From: Cydia pomonella | Taxonomy: Eukaryota > Arthropoda > Insecta > Lepidoptera > Tortricidae | Reading direction: 5' to 3' | Assembly: GCF_033807575.1 (NCBI RefSeq) | Contig: NC_084716.1 | Coordinates: forward strand, 186,001 to 250,000 | DNA: 64,000 nt | Shown: positions 22,026 to 34,400 of the stretch, in pieces | Layout: each line of letters begins with the position of its first letter | Position numbering within the stretch: the stretch's first letter is position 1 | Position numbers and translations under genes: made by a program | Notes under the pieces: model-generated | Told to the model about the DNA's origin: nothing | Databases searched by the model: none | The model's input: only the letters and a program-made list of their open reading frames with translations

Positions 22026-23400
22026 GATTATATCATTATAACTCCATCGAGTTTGGGCTCAATAGATTTACCCTGATGAGCACCATCAATCTAGATGAAG
22101 TCCAGGGTGTCATGATGGAGTCAGGAGTAGGTCACTAGAACTCCTAATCTACTCATTATAATTCCATCGTATTCGAGCTCAATAGATTTGCCCTGACGAG
22201 TACCATCGATCTAAATGAAGTCCAGGGTCTCATGATGGAGTCAGGAGTTGGTCACCAGAACTCCTAATCTACTCATCATAATTCCATCGTGTTTGGGCTC
22301 AATAGATTTGCCCTGATGAACACCATCGATCTAGATGAGGCCCAGGGTCTCATGATGGAGTCAGGAGTTGGTCACCATAATTCCTAATCTACTCATCATA
22401 ACTCCATCGTGTTTGGGCTCAATAGATTTGCCCTCACGAGCACCATCAATCTAGATGATGTTCAGGGTCTCATGATGGAGTCAGGAGTTGGTCACTAGAA
22501 CTCCTAATCTACTCATTATAATTCCATCGTGTTTGGGCTCAAAAGATTTGCCCTGACGAGTACCATCGATCTAGATGAAGTCCAGGGTCTCATGATGGAG
22601 TCAGGAGTTAATCACCAGAACTCCTAATCTACTCATTATAATTCCATCGTGTTTGGGCTCAAAAGATTTGCCCTGACGAGTACCATCGATCTAGATGAAG
22701 TCCAGGGTCTCATGATGGAGTCAGGAGTTGGTCACCATAATTCCTAATCTACTCATCATAACTCCATCGTGTTTGGGCTCAAAAGATTTGCCCTGACGAG
22801 TACCATCGATCTAGATCAAGTCCAGGGTCTCATGATGGAGTCAGGAGTTGGTCACCATAATTCCTAATCTACTCATCATAACTCCATCGTGTTTGGGCTC
22901 AATAGATTTGCCCTCACGAGCACCATCAATCTAGATGATGTTCAGGGTCTCATGATGGAGTCAGGAGTTGGTCACTAGAACTCCTAATCTACTCATTATA
23001 ATTCCATCGTGTTTGGGCTCAAAAGATTTGCCCTGACGAGTACCATCGATCTAGATGAAGTCCAGGGTCTCATGATGGAGTCAGGAGTTGGTCACTAGAA
23101 CTCCTAATCTACTCATTATAATTCCATCGTGTTTGGGCTCAAAAGATTTGCCCTGACGAGTACCATCGATCTAGATGAAGTCCAGGGTCTCATGATGGAG
23201 TCAGGAGTTGGTCACCAGAACTCCTAATCTACTCATCATAATTCCATCGTGTTTGGGCTCAAAAGATTTGCCCTGACGAGTACCATCGATCTAGATCAAG
23301 TCCAGGGTCTCATGATGGAGTCAGGAGTTGGTCACCATAATTCCTAATCTACTCATCATAACTCCATCGTGTTTGGGCTCAATAGATTTGCCCTCACGAG
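22026..23400 (+). repeat. 120-bp satellite, left arm of a large palindrome
   Basis: About 11.5 tandem units of 120 bp with core TTTGGGCTCAATAGATTTGC and TCATGATGGAGTCAGGAGTT. Units differ by scattered substitutions. No open frame is kept across units. Confidence 0.93.
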
Positions 23401-25045
23401 CCCAAACACGTTGGAATTATAATAAGTAGATTAGGAGTTCTAGTGACCAACTCCTGACTCCATCATGAGACCCTGGACTTTATCTAGATTGATGATGCTC
23501 GTCAGGGCAAATCTATTGAGCCCAAACACGATGAGGTTATGATGAGTAGTTTAGGAGTTCTGGTGACCAACTCCTGACTCCATCATGAGACCCTGGACCT
23601 CATCTAGATCGATGGTGTTCGTCAGGGCAAATCTATTGAGCCCAAACACGATGGAGTTATGATGAGTAGATTAGGAGTTCTGGTGACCAACTCCTGACTC
23701 CATCATGAGACCCTGGACCTCATCTAGATCGATGGTGCTCATCAAGGCAAATCTTTTGAGCCCAAACACGTTGGAATTATAATGAGTAGATTAAGAGTTC
23801 TAGTGACCAACTCCTGACTCCATCATGAGACCCTGGACTTTATCTAGATTGATGATGCTCGTCAGGGCGAATCTATTGAGCCCGAACACGATGAGGTTAT
23901 GATGAGTAGATTAGGAGTTCTGGTGACCAACTCCTGACTCCATCATGAGACCCTGGGCCTCATCTAGATCGATGGTGTTCATCAGGGCAAATCTATTGAG
24001 TTCAAACACGATGGAGTTATGATGAGTAGATTAGGAGTTCTGGTAACCAGCTCCTGACTCCATCATGAGACCCTGGACCTCATCTAGATTGATGGTGCTC
24101 GTCAGGGCAACTCTATTGAACCCAAACACGATGGAGTTATGATGAGTAGATTAGGAGTTCTGGTGACCAGCTCCTGACTCCATCATGAGACCCTGGACCT
24201 CATCTAGATTGAAGGTGCTCGTCAGGGCAACTCTATTGAGCCCAAACACGATGGAGTTATGGTGAGTAGAGTAGGAGTTCTGGTGACCAACTCCTGACTC
24301 CATCATGAGACCCTGGACCTCATCTAGATCGATGATGCTCATCAGGGCAAATCTTTTGAGCCCAAACACGTTGGAATTATAATGAGTAGATTAGGAGTTC
24401 TAGTGACCAACTCCTGACTCCATCATGAGACCCTGGACTTTATCTAGATTGATGATGCTCGTCAGGGCAAATCTATTGAGCCCGAACACGATGAGGTTAT
24501 GATGAGTAGTTTAGGAGTTCTGGTGACCAACTCCTGACTCCATCATGAGACCCTGGGCCTCATCTAGATCGATGGTGTTCATCAGGGCAAATCTATTGAG
24601 CCCATACACGATGGAGTTATGATGAGTAGATTAGGAGTTCTGGTGACCAGCTCCTGACTCCATCATGAGACCCTGGACCTCATCTAGATTGATGGTGCTC
24701 GTCAGGGCAACTCTATTGAACCCAAACACGATGGAGTTATGATGAGTAGATTAGGAGTTCTGGTGACCAGCTCCTGACTCCATCATGAGACCCTGGACCT
24801 CATCTAGATTGAAGGTGCTCATCAGGGCAACTCTGTTGAGCCCAAACACGATGGAATTATAATGAGTAGATTAGGAGTTCTAGTGACCAACTCCTGACTC
24901 CATCATGAGACCCTGGACCTCATCTAGATTGATGGTGTTCGTCAGGGCAAATCTTTTGAGCCCAAACACGATGGGATTATAATTAGTAGATTAGGAGTTC
25001 TGGTGACCAACTCCTGACTCCATCATGAGAACTTGGACTTCATCC
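23401..25045 (-). repeat. 120-bp satellite, right arm in opposite orientation
   Basis: About 13.7 units of the same 120-bp satellite, inverted. The switch at 23400/23401 has 13-bp arms CGTGTTTGGGCTC / GAGCCCAAACACG around a 17-nt loop. The right-arm units form their own variant series. Confidence 0.93.
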
Positions 25046-26010
25046 GGGTCAAAAATAATAATGCAAACCCTAACGTAATTTCAAGTGAAAATGCGTTTTT
25101 CAGAAAATCGCAGACAAATAACACTAGACCTTACTCATAGTGTTGTGTTCCTGCCGGTGAGTAAGGATGCCAGAGCTCAACGAGGGGTGGGAGGGGGTTA
25201 GGGTCGGCAACGCGCATGTAACTCCTCTGGAGTTGCAGGCGTACATATGCGGGCCGTATGCTTGTTTGCCACCGACTTAGTATTAAAAAAAAAAGTAACA
25301 CTGAAAATCCATCAATAAGCGAGTCTGTTAGGCATACTGTAAACAATGAACTTTTATTAAGATTTTCTAATCGCAGTATATAGCACTTCTCGGAACTCCG
25401 TAGCTGATTACGATCGCAACGAATGCCTGACAATCGAGCACAGGTCCGTCCTCTAAGCGCGCTCCGCGCGGACTGAGAGCGGGGCGTCGCTGCTGCGTGA
25501 TTTATACGTGTTTTAAAAAAAATATAAATTTACGGCAATGTACGTCCCATAGTTACGATTTTTTTTTTATAGGTTAACATAAAGTTACAGTTTGCTATAA
25601 TATTATTTTTAAAGCAAAATATGCGTACAATTTGCGGAAATAAAATATAATAAAACCCTGTTTTCGCCAAAAAAATGAAGAAAACTCGGAAGGTATTTTA
25701 TCAGTTTTTTCAAATGAATCTTCGATTGTTAATCATTCCAGCCCCTCGTACGAGATATGTTGAATCAAATTGTAGTCATTCATGTACCAAATGATTCTTG
25801 TTTATAGCAAAATTGAGAACCGAAACGCCACATCTCACTGCAAAATTTGGAAAAGACTCCCAAAAAACCTCATTAAAAAAGAGGTTTAAAAGAGAAAATG
25901 AAAATTTGAACTGTTGGAGCCCCTAGTTTAGGAAACGATTATTTAAGTACGTTATCAGTTTTTGAATAAATACTAATAGTTACGTCGTAATCTTGAATGA
26001 AAAAGGAAGC
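25046..26010. other. Interspersed repeat end and unannotated intron DNA
   Basis: At about 25195-25300 is a stretch with GCGGGCCGTATGCTTGTTTG then an A run, which I recognise as the tail of a repeat common in Lepidoptera. About 25300-26010 is AT-rich with a short GC-rich piece (25455-25500). No gene seen. Confidence 0.45.
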
Positions 26011-26013
26011 ATT

Positions 26014-27776
26014 TTACAAAATACGCTCGTCTGTAGGAATAAGGACTCTTAATATAAATAGTTGACGAACAGTTAGTACTTCACATGCTTTATAAAGGAG
26101 TTCAGTGGGGTATAAGAATGGGCGGTAAGTAGCTACCTTTAGTACAGCTCTCTGGGCTCTTTCTAGGTTTATTAGTGTTGTTTTAGCTGTACCACCCCAG
26201 GAAGAAATACAGTAACTTAGTATCGATTGACACAGTGAAAAGTATACTTGCTTGATTAAAGTTTGATCACCTATCGATCGAAGTTTTTTAAATACAAATA
26301 TTAATTTTCGAACTCTATTGCACAATGCTTCAATGTGATTTTTAAAAGAGAGAGTTTCGTCAATAATGACTCCCAAATACTTAATGTTGTCAGTAATAGC
26401 TATAGATGGGCATGTACAGGGCTTATTTGTTTCGTCCTCACAGTTATGTGCGTAAAGTGTGTGATTATTTGACATTGGATCTGATTTCCGCATGAAAAAG
26501 CTTATAAAGTTTGTTTTGTCAGAGTTCAGTGTTAGTAGATGAAGTTTTAGCCAGTTAGTTACAATATTAAATCCTCGTTGTGCGTACTCGTAAACCTCGT
26601 TTGTTGACTTTGCGGAAAAAAGGAGCGCAGTGTCATCTGCGTAGGAAATGATTTTGCCACTATCTATCTTTAGATTGCATAGGTCATTAATGTAAATTAA
26701 AAATAGGGTAGAGGCCAAAACGCTCCCTTGTGGCAAGCCGTAAGATGTGTTTTCTAAATCTGAGCTGATGATGTTATCTATTTTTACGCATTGAGTTCGT
26801 CCGTTTAGGTAGCTCGCGATTAATTTGTGCTGTGTGCCCCTAATACCTAGTGATTCAAGCTTGTGCAGTAAAATGGAAATAGAAACGGTGTCAAAAGCTT
26901 TTGCGAGGTCCAGAAAAATTCCAATTGTCTTGTTACCCTTGTCTAGTTCCTGAACTAAATAGTCTGTCAATTCGTGTACAGCATCTGCAGTTGATAACTT
27001 GGACCTAAAACCAAACTGCGTCTTTGACAAAAAAGCATGCTTCTCCAAATATTGCACAAGTCTATTATTAATAATTTTTTCCAGAATTTTTGATGTCGCT
27101 GGCAAAAGAGAAATCGGTCTATAATTTGTTACTTGAACTTTGCTTCCAGATTTATAGACAGGGATTACAACGGATTTTTAAGACATTTCGGAAATATTCC
27201 TTCAGAGATGCATTTTTGAAATATATATGTTAGTGGTGGAACCAGGATATGTCTGAATGCCTTTATTATTTTGTTCGATATGCCATCCCAACCGACCGCG
27301 GAATCGTCTTTTAGGCTCATGATAATCCTTTCAACCTCAGCTTCATCCGTGTTTAATAGGACAAATGATTTCGAGGATTTATATGTACTAAAATGTATTC
27401 TTGAGGGGGGTGAAGACGGATCCTCCTGGATTTTATCAGCCAGGTTTTTGCCTATGTTAACGAAAAATTCATTTGTGCTATTTGCAGCTAGCAATTCAGA
27501 CCGGCCTACTTTCAACAAACTTGCAGATGATTCACGTTGTTTTGTTGTGTATGTTACGTTTTTAATATATTTCCAAACTAATTTACTGTTTTTTCCAGCA
27601 ATTTCCAGCTGTTTTTTGTCGTAGTTTGTTTTTACGTTTTTCAATAGGTTGTTACAAAAATTACGATATCTTTTATACGACAGTTGCAATATAAGATTGT
27701 CTGGATTTGCTTTAGCTTTCAGGTGAAGTTTATCCCTGTGTCTCATGGATCGAAGAAGTCCTGGGGTAATCCATGG
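26014..27776 (-). pseudogene. LINE copy 1: reverse transcriptase, frameshifted
   Basis: Jockey/CR1-group LINE protein without its endonuclease. The upstream frame (27776 to 27165, from PWITPGLLRS) covers the linker and first RT blocks (SAVGWDGISNKIIKAF). A one-base change in an A run near 27170 breaks the frame. The second frame (from about 27164 to 26014) carries NYRPISLLPATSKILEK, FLDLAKAFDTVS, GLPQGSVLASTLFLIY and the catalytic ISYADDTALLF. The 5' part is absent because a second LINE joins at 27777. Confidence 0.88.
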
Positions 27777-28240
27777 TTTTTTTTTTTTTTTAATTTATTT
27801 AGGAAACAAACAGTCACATATTAATTTATATAAGCTTAAGTGATAACAAACAGACCTTTAGTTCCATTGAAAATAAAAGTATACATAGTTAATTACAGAT
27901 CGAAACAGGGAAGGTGTTAGGCATCTTCTTGTCTGTCACGCGTACAGGGACTTCAAAACATCGGTAGGTAATTAATAAATGCATGACATAGTACAGAGTT
28001 TAAAGTGGTATACAAAATAATTAAAAATACATGTATCGCTATAGTTGTTATGCGTGCAAATAATATATAGTTACTAGGTACTTGTTGCATATGTATGTGT
28101 GCTCACGCACACACCCACCGCGCTAACTTACGAATACACGTGAGTACGCTAACAGCAAGCAGTAGTTTCACTTGTCTCACCCCACGTATCTATCACTGGC
28201 GGCGACTACCCACATAGCAAAAAAGATAAAATAACGAAAA

Positions 28241-29005
28241 ATGTCTGGTGCTACTTTCGGCTTATTGTCTTCGTTCGACCACACTACGCAGTCTTGGGAG
28301 ACATACAAAGGACGTATTGCGCAGTGGTTCATCGCGAATGATATTGACGACACCAAAGATGCTGGGGGCCAAAAGAGACGAGCGATCCTCCTTAGCGCAC
28401 TCAGCGACGGCACATACAAGCTTGCAGCGGACCTGGCGTTACCGAAGGAGCTGCAGAGCGTGCCATACGAAGATATCGTCAAGCTGCTGGACGACCACTT
28501 CACTCCGAAGCGCTGTGGATTCGGCGAGCGGTACAAATTTTACGCGGCTACACAGCAGTCAGGGGAGACATTTCCACAATGGGCGGCACGGTTGCGCGGG
28601 TTGTCTGCATATTGTGGTTTTAGCAATGTGGAAGAAGCTCTTCGCGACAAATTCGTCATGGGAATGTCATCCGGTCCGGAGAAGGAGAAGCTCTTTGCGC
28701 GGGATCTTACTGTGCTTACTCTAGCCAAGGCCGTCGAGCTGGCTGAAAGTGTACATTGTGCTCGCGCGGGGGCAGCGGCATCGCAACCGGTGCAAATATC
28801 CCAGGATCAGCTGTTCAAGGTTGAAAAAACGCTACAGCGAGACAGTACGTCCGCGAATACCGGCGGCGCTGACGGTAAAAAAGAGCAGTGTCAAGTGTGC
28901 GGTTACTATAATCACAAAACATTGCAGTGTCGTTTCGCGAAATCCAGGTGTAAAAAGTGTAAAGCTACAGGGCATCTAAAAAGGGCATTAAAACCAGTAT
29001 ACTGA
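28241..29005 (+). CDS. mag-like Gag, 254 aa
   Basis: Starts MSGATFGLLSSFDHTTQSW. It has a capsid-like region (PYEDIVKLLDDHF, ERYKFYAATQQSGETF, LRDKFVMGM) and ends in two zinc knuckles at about 28890-28975 (CQVCGYYNHKTLQC, CKKCKATGH). The frame ends soon after the second knuckle at the internal deletion. The ORF may still make a particle protein. Confidence 0.85.
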   Translation: MSGATFGLLSSFDHTTQSWETYKGRIAQWFIANDIDDTKDAGGQKRRAILLSALSDGTYKLAADLALPKELQSVPYEDIVKLLDDHFTPKRCGFGERYKFYAATQQSGETFPQWAARLRGLSAYCGFSNVEEALRDKFVMGMSSGPEKEKLFARDLTVLTLAKAVELAESVHCARAGAAASQPVQISQDQLFKVEKTLQRDSTSANTGGADGKKEQCQVCGYYNHKTLQCRFAKSRCKKCKATGHLKRALKPVY

Positions 29006-29040
29006 GTGGCAATGGGGTACAGAATTCGTGGAAAAGACTG

Positions 29041-29787
29041 TTGAAATACTTATTTGACTACAGAAATTCTGTACACACTACAACGGGGGTTTCGCCTGCT
29101 CAGTTGGTATATGGACGTAAATTAAAGACTCGGTTAGATTTAATTAACCCTAAAATATCGTCACCCTCATCTCCGGCGCTCGCTAATACTGTACGAAAAA
29201 ATCAGTGTTTACAGAATAAATCGTCAATGTGCCGTAAGGCGCAATGTTTCTCTCGAGGAGATTTAGTATTATTTAAGGCCTTCGAGGCAAATGGTAAATT
29301 TAAGTGGTGCCGAGGCACAATTGTAAAAAAAGTTGGCAAAGTTGTTTATATAGTAAAAGACAATATTACTTTCAAAACATTTAAAAAACACAAAAACCAA
29401 ATTGTGTTAGATAAAGGGCACGGTTGCGCTTACTCTAGTTACTCTGATGAAGACATAGAAATCCAGGACGATGACACATCATCGGCCCACCCGCTCTCGC
29501 CAGCGCCGAGCGAGGAACGGCAGCCTAATAGCACGGGGGAGGAAAGAGAGTGGAAATTGGTTCCAGATCCACAGCCTGCGTCATCAGCCGAGCCTATTGC
29601 AACGCCGCCGCGGTCCATACCCGGAGGCCAGTCCGAAGAAGATGACGAATTCTTGGAGGCCCTGCCTGGCCCGGTCACTGAACCCGAGACTCGAGATTCT
29701 GAAGTCCCCGCTGATAACAATCCCGTGCCTACCACTTCTCGGTCAAAGCGCAATCGACCCAAGATTAACTACAAGCCATTCTTTTAG
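29041..29787 (+). pseudogene. mag-like integrase C-terminal remnant
   Basis: Begins in the integrase core end (YRNSVHTTTGVSPAQLVYGR, the usual HTTTG-SPA-L-GR motif), then the C-terminal domain (FSRGDLVLFKAFEANGKFKW) and a Pro/Ser-rich tail ending RSKRNRPKINYKPFF. The catalytic D,D,E residues are not present. Same strand as Gag, about 36 nt downstream. Confidence 0.85.
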
Positions 29788-31092
29788 CAATAGGTTGTTG
29801 TAATCCTTTGTTATTCTTAGTTAAGTATAATTTAGACGTGTATGTAAGCTAAGGGGAGGAATGTTGCATATGTATGTGTGCTCACGCACACACCCACCGC
29901 GCTAACTTACGAATACACGTGAGTACGCTAACAGCAAGCAGTAGTTTCACTTGTCTCACCCCACGTATCTATCAGTACTTAAAAGAAAACGTACAATATT
30001 TATAAAGGAAAGATTGAACTTCGCAGAATGCTACTGTATTTACAAAATGATAATGAAAAAATATCTAAATTTGAAAATTTATCATTGTAATCACGACAGG
30101 CTCGTCTAAAAAAAGTATGCATGGCAAAATTAGAGCCACAAAAGCTAATATGGAATGTTTGGGGGTGGCGAGTGGGAATACGACTAGGCAATTTAAAAAT
30201 AATTTTTTCAAGAAGATCAGGAGAGTCAATATAGTTATTTAAAAGCTTATATAAAAACATTTGGTCTATATATAGTTTTATATTAAAATTCTTGCTATTT
30301 AAACGTGTATTATAACTGTTAAGTAATATTGCTTGTTGGACATTTTTAATCAAGTAGAGCATACTATTTTCTGCATCAGCAGAATTATAAACGGGGCCAA
30401 AGTCAATATTGCATAAATCATCTCTAAGTTTGTTTATGTTTAATTTAGAGACAAATTGCGTGCGAGTGCATGTGTTACGTGATTTACGATATAGGGTTAG
30501 TAGGGCAGCTCTATGGTCGGTCACTGTAGAGTCAGTAACAAGTGCTAATGCCAAATAATTCGATTTTACCATAATATGATCTAAGCAAGACCCGCTTTGG
30601 TGCGTAGGAAGCGTGTGCGCTGGGAGTAAGCCATGGAAAGAGCATAGGTTAAGGTAGCTCTGGGCTGTCAAAGACGATTCGCTGCTTTCAGCTAGTATGT
30701 TGATATTAATATCTCCTATCAATATTATATTTTTAAAGGATGTTAATTTACTTAGATTTTCATCCAGAGATTCGATAAAATTACTTATATTTTTAAAGGA
30801 GGGGGGGTCTATACAAGGCTAATATTGCAGTATCTGATCCGATTTTAATTAAAAGCCGATTGCAATCTAGTATATGGGGTTCCTCAACTGTGATGTTTAA
30901 GTTATTTTTAACATAAACTACTACCCCGTCGTTTTGGTTATAATTAAACTTACTGCTATACGATATGAAACCTGGCATATTTGGTAGATTAGTATGGGTA
31001 TTAAGCCAACATTCTGTCAGTACAATGATGTCACAAGTAATATCCAGTCTTTGTTGAAATACATTAAAATTATCAAAATTTTTGGAAATATG

Positions 31093-31451
31093 TATAAGAT
31101 ATTTCTTTACCACTAATAAGATAGACAAATAAAAATAATGCGTTGCTTTATCTGAAACGAAAATATTTTATTTAATCTGTGTTTCTACCATTGAAACCAT
31201 TTGTAAGAAAATAACTAAAGGAAAACCTACATACCTGAAACGAAAATAAACGACATTAAATGTCTATTCGTCTATCAGCATGTAAACTTAATCACTGATA
31301 TTACTATTTGATAAATTATTTTAAATAAACGTTTTCTTTCGTACATTTCACATTTTTTATGACATATGTGACATTATCGACAGCCACGCATCCATAGAGT
31401 AGGCGGCGGTCAAATAGGAAAAATAATAAAGTATAATTAATACTTTTTACA
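31093..31451 (-). repeat. CsRn1-like 3' LTR
   Basis: 359 bp, preceded on - by the polypurine tract. Outer edge at target duplication TATG (31089-31092). Confidence 0.85.
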
Positions 31452-31460
31452 TCTCCCCCC

Positions 31461-34400
31461 CTAAGGATAGAAAATTTTTCCAATAAAATTTTCGCAGGAT
31501 CGTGAACTCTCCTCCGTTTCTTCTCCTTCTTCATCTATAATAGGGACTGGAATAAGTTTCGTTATATGGAATAAGTTCGACTCTGCTTTTTTATGACCGA
31601 CATCTATTCTGTATATAGAGTCTGAAATTTTCTCAGTAATTTTATAGGGTCCAATTTTCAGCTCATCTAATTTCCTTCTGTTTAGCTTGTTTCCATTTTC
31701 CACATACACCAAGTCTCCAACATTAAATTTATGATACCTTCGATTTTTGTCAAATATTTTCTTATTGTAGTTGTGCGATTTTAAAGTATTTTCGAGTGCT
31801 ATCTCTTTATCTATATTCCAATCACTTTGCAGTTCTTGCTTAAGTTCTTTTGGCAAAATTCTATCATCTGTACCATTCATAAGGTAAGATGGGGAAAAAC
31901 CAGTGACTGAATGTTTTGTTTCATTGTATTTTTTAAGACATTCTTGTGCTATTGTGGCCCAAGCTCGTTTTTCTCCTCTTTCGTTTATTCTGCATCTTAT
32001 CTTGTTTACTAATGTTTGATTTAATCTTTCATTTAATCCATTCGAGAAAGCTGTATTTACTGCTGTAAAAACTATGTTTATACCCTTGTTCTGCAAGAAA
32101 ATCTTAAATTCTTTTGAATTAATTCCAGGGTATTGATCAGTAAGTATCATACCAATGTTGTTTGTTTCTGTTACATTTTTGAGTAGTTTAATAAAATCAT
32201 CTGCGCTTTGGGTTTTGGATGTTAGTATATACGCATATCTGGTGAAGTGGTCTACCAACAAATGCAGATATTTTTTTGTTGATCTCGAACCTCCAAATCC
32301 TCCAATCGTGTCTATTGACATAATTTCAAAAGGTTTTGTAGCCGGACCCAAATGAGACATAAGTCCAAATTTGTCTCGTCCTCTTGATTTATTTTTAATA
32401 CAAATTTCACATGTAGCGCAAACATTTTTGATATTAGTTGTTAAATTTTTAGCCGAATATAACGGACTAATAGTTTTCAGCATTTGTCCAACTCCAATGT
32501 GGCAAAACTGTTCATGTATATTTTTCAAAAGTGTTCTGCTAAACCTCTCTGATAGTAGTATTTTCTCTTTTGTCTTCATTTTTCTTAAATAAACGTTATG
32601 TTTCTTAATTAAATTCTCCTTTTTATTCTGTATATATTTATTTTGACTCTGATCTTTTAAAATATCTTCAAGTTTTATTAAATTAACAACTTTTAATTGT
32701 TCATCTTTATTTTCATCACATTCTAAAACTGGATTCCTGCTTAAGCAGTCTGCTTCCAAGTTTGTTTTTCCTGGCGCATATTTTATTTGAAAATCATATT
32801 GAGACAGATAGTATGTCAAGTCACCCAGTTCTTCATCCGTTCTTGATTTAAGGTTCATATTTTCTAGGGGTTTGTGATCGGAGAAAACTGTGAATGATTT
32901 TCCTATCAGCCAGTATTGCCAGTATCTCACAGCCTCCTTAATAGCTAGACATTCCAAGTATATAGCTTTTTTTTTCTTTTGTGCCACATTCAATTTCTTA
33001 GAAAAATATGCAACTGGTTTTTCTTTTCCATTAGGCTGCATCTGTTTTAAAATAGCTCCAATGCCTTCCAATGAAGCGTCAGTATAAATATTTATTGGTA
33101 AATCTTGATCAAATATTTCCAGTACTGGCTGGGAGCATAGCAGGTTTTTTATTGTTTCGAATGCTTTCTGGCATTCTTCAGACCATACGAATTTTTGATT
33201 TTTTCTGAGTAAATTATGTAATGGGTCTAATATCATTGCACTTCTTGGTATATATTCATGATAAAAATTTATCTTCCCTAGAAATTGTCTAATATTTTTC
33301 TGGGTTTTTGGGACAGGAAAATTCTTTATAGATATTAAGTTATCTTTTACCGGTTGTATTGAGTTATTTTGGATTATGTGACCTAGATATTTGACCGAGT
33401 TTGATGCAAAAATGCACTTCGTAAATTTCAATCTAAACCCTTCAGTCTTTATTGCTTCCAACAATTGTGTCAGGTGATCAATATGCTCTGTGAATGTTCT
33501 AGAAAATATGAGAATATCATCTATATAATTAACAGCAAAAGCAGTAAGTTTATGTTTTCTTAATACATTGCTTAGTATCCTCTGAAAGATTGCAGGCGAG
33601 GTCTTTAACCCGAACGGCAACACTGTCCACTGAAAATGTCCTTCCTGTGTCACAAAACCAGTTTTCTTCCTGTCTTCGATTCGTAATGGGATAGACCAAA
33701 ATGCAGAGTTTATATCCAAGGTAGAAAAGTAACTGCAATTCCTCGTTTTAATCATCAGATCATCTATTAATGGAAATGGCTGAGCCTGAGGAACTAGTAT
33801 TTTATTCAGATCCCTGAAGTCTATGCATAGTCTCGATTTTCTATTATCCTCTTTTTTAAATGCTAAAGTAACAGGAGCAGCAAATGGACTGTAAGACTCT
33901 TCTATTAGTTTATTGTCTAATAGTTTTGCTATCTGTTGTTCGATCTCTTTTTTATCTTCTTCAGTGCACCTATAGGGCCTCTTACTACAGTATTTGTCAA
34001 CTAATAAATCTATCCTTGCTTCATATTCATTAACTGTGCCAATATCGAACTTATGTTTTGCAAAAACTGACTTGTATTTATCAATTAATGTATTTATTTT
34101 AACTTTTTCTTCTCCATTCAAATGATCTATATTCATTTCAAAATCATCTTCCTTTACATGTTCATTAAAGTTTATTTTGTATTCTGTTTCACCTCGAGTC
34201 GAGAGTTTCTTTAATACTAAATCGTTAAAAATGTCTACTTTTTTATCATTTATAGGATCCTCATTATTACTTCCTTCTTCTTTTTGAGAGATTTCTAAGT
34301 TTTCATCTTGTCTCAGTCTGAATAATTTTATTAGGTCTAATCCAATCAAAAAGTCATCTTTGAATTTTTCATCATCTAGAATATCTATATCTACATTCTT

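Larger units (their letters stand above)
28083..29974 (+). mobile_element. mag-like Ty3/gypsy element, internally deleted
   Basis: 1892 bp. LTRs 28083-28195 and 29862-29974 (113 bp, apparently identical, TGTTGC...TATCA). 5-bp target duplication GTACT at 28078-28082 and 29975-29979. A primer-binding-type TGGCGGCGAC lies two bases after the 5' LTR, and the polypurine tract AAGGGGAGGAA is at 29851-29861. Gag and the integrase C-terminus remain; protease, RT, RNase H and the integrase core are gone. Identical LTRs point to recent movement helped by a complete relative. Confidence 0.92.
27777..31092 (-). pseudogene. LINE copy 2: endonuclease joined to C-terminal tail
   Basis: A second LINE in the same orientation ends in a poly(A) tail (T run on +, 27777-27791) against the coding sequence of LINE copy 1. 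Its protein holds an endonuclease-type N-terminus (CDIIVLTECWLNTH, VVVYVKNNLNI, ALYRPP, LIGDINI, CLDHIMVKS, VTDHRAALL) and then jumps near 30300 to a LINE C-terminal tail (KLYIDQMFLYKLLNNY), so the RT is deleted. A one-base change in a C7 run near 30812 breaks the endonuclease frame. The mag-like element (28083-29974) interrupts the 3' UTR, and the CsRn1-like element cuts the 5' end. Confidence 0.82.

Noticed and set aside
29439..29803. Frames overlapping the mag-like integrase remnant on both strands
   Set aside because: Shadows of the integrase tail frame, which alone carries a recognisable motif.
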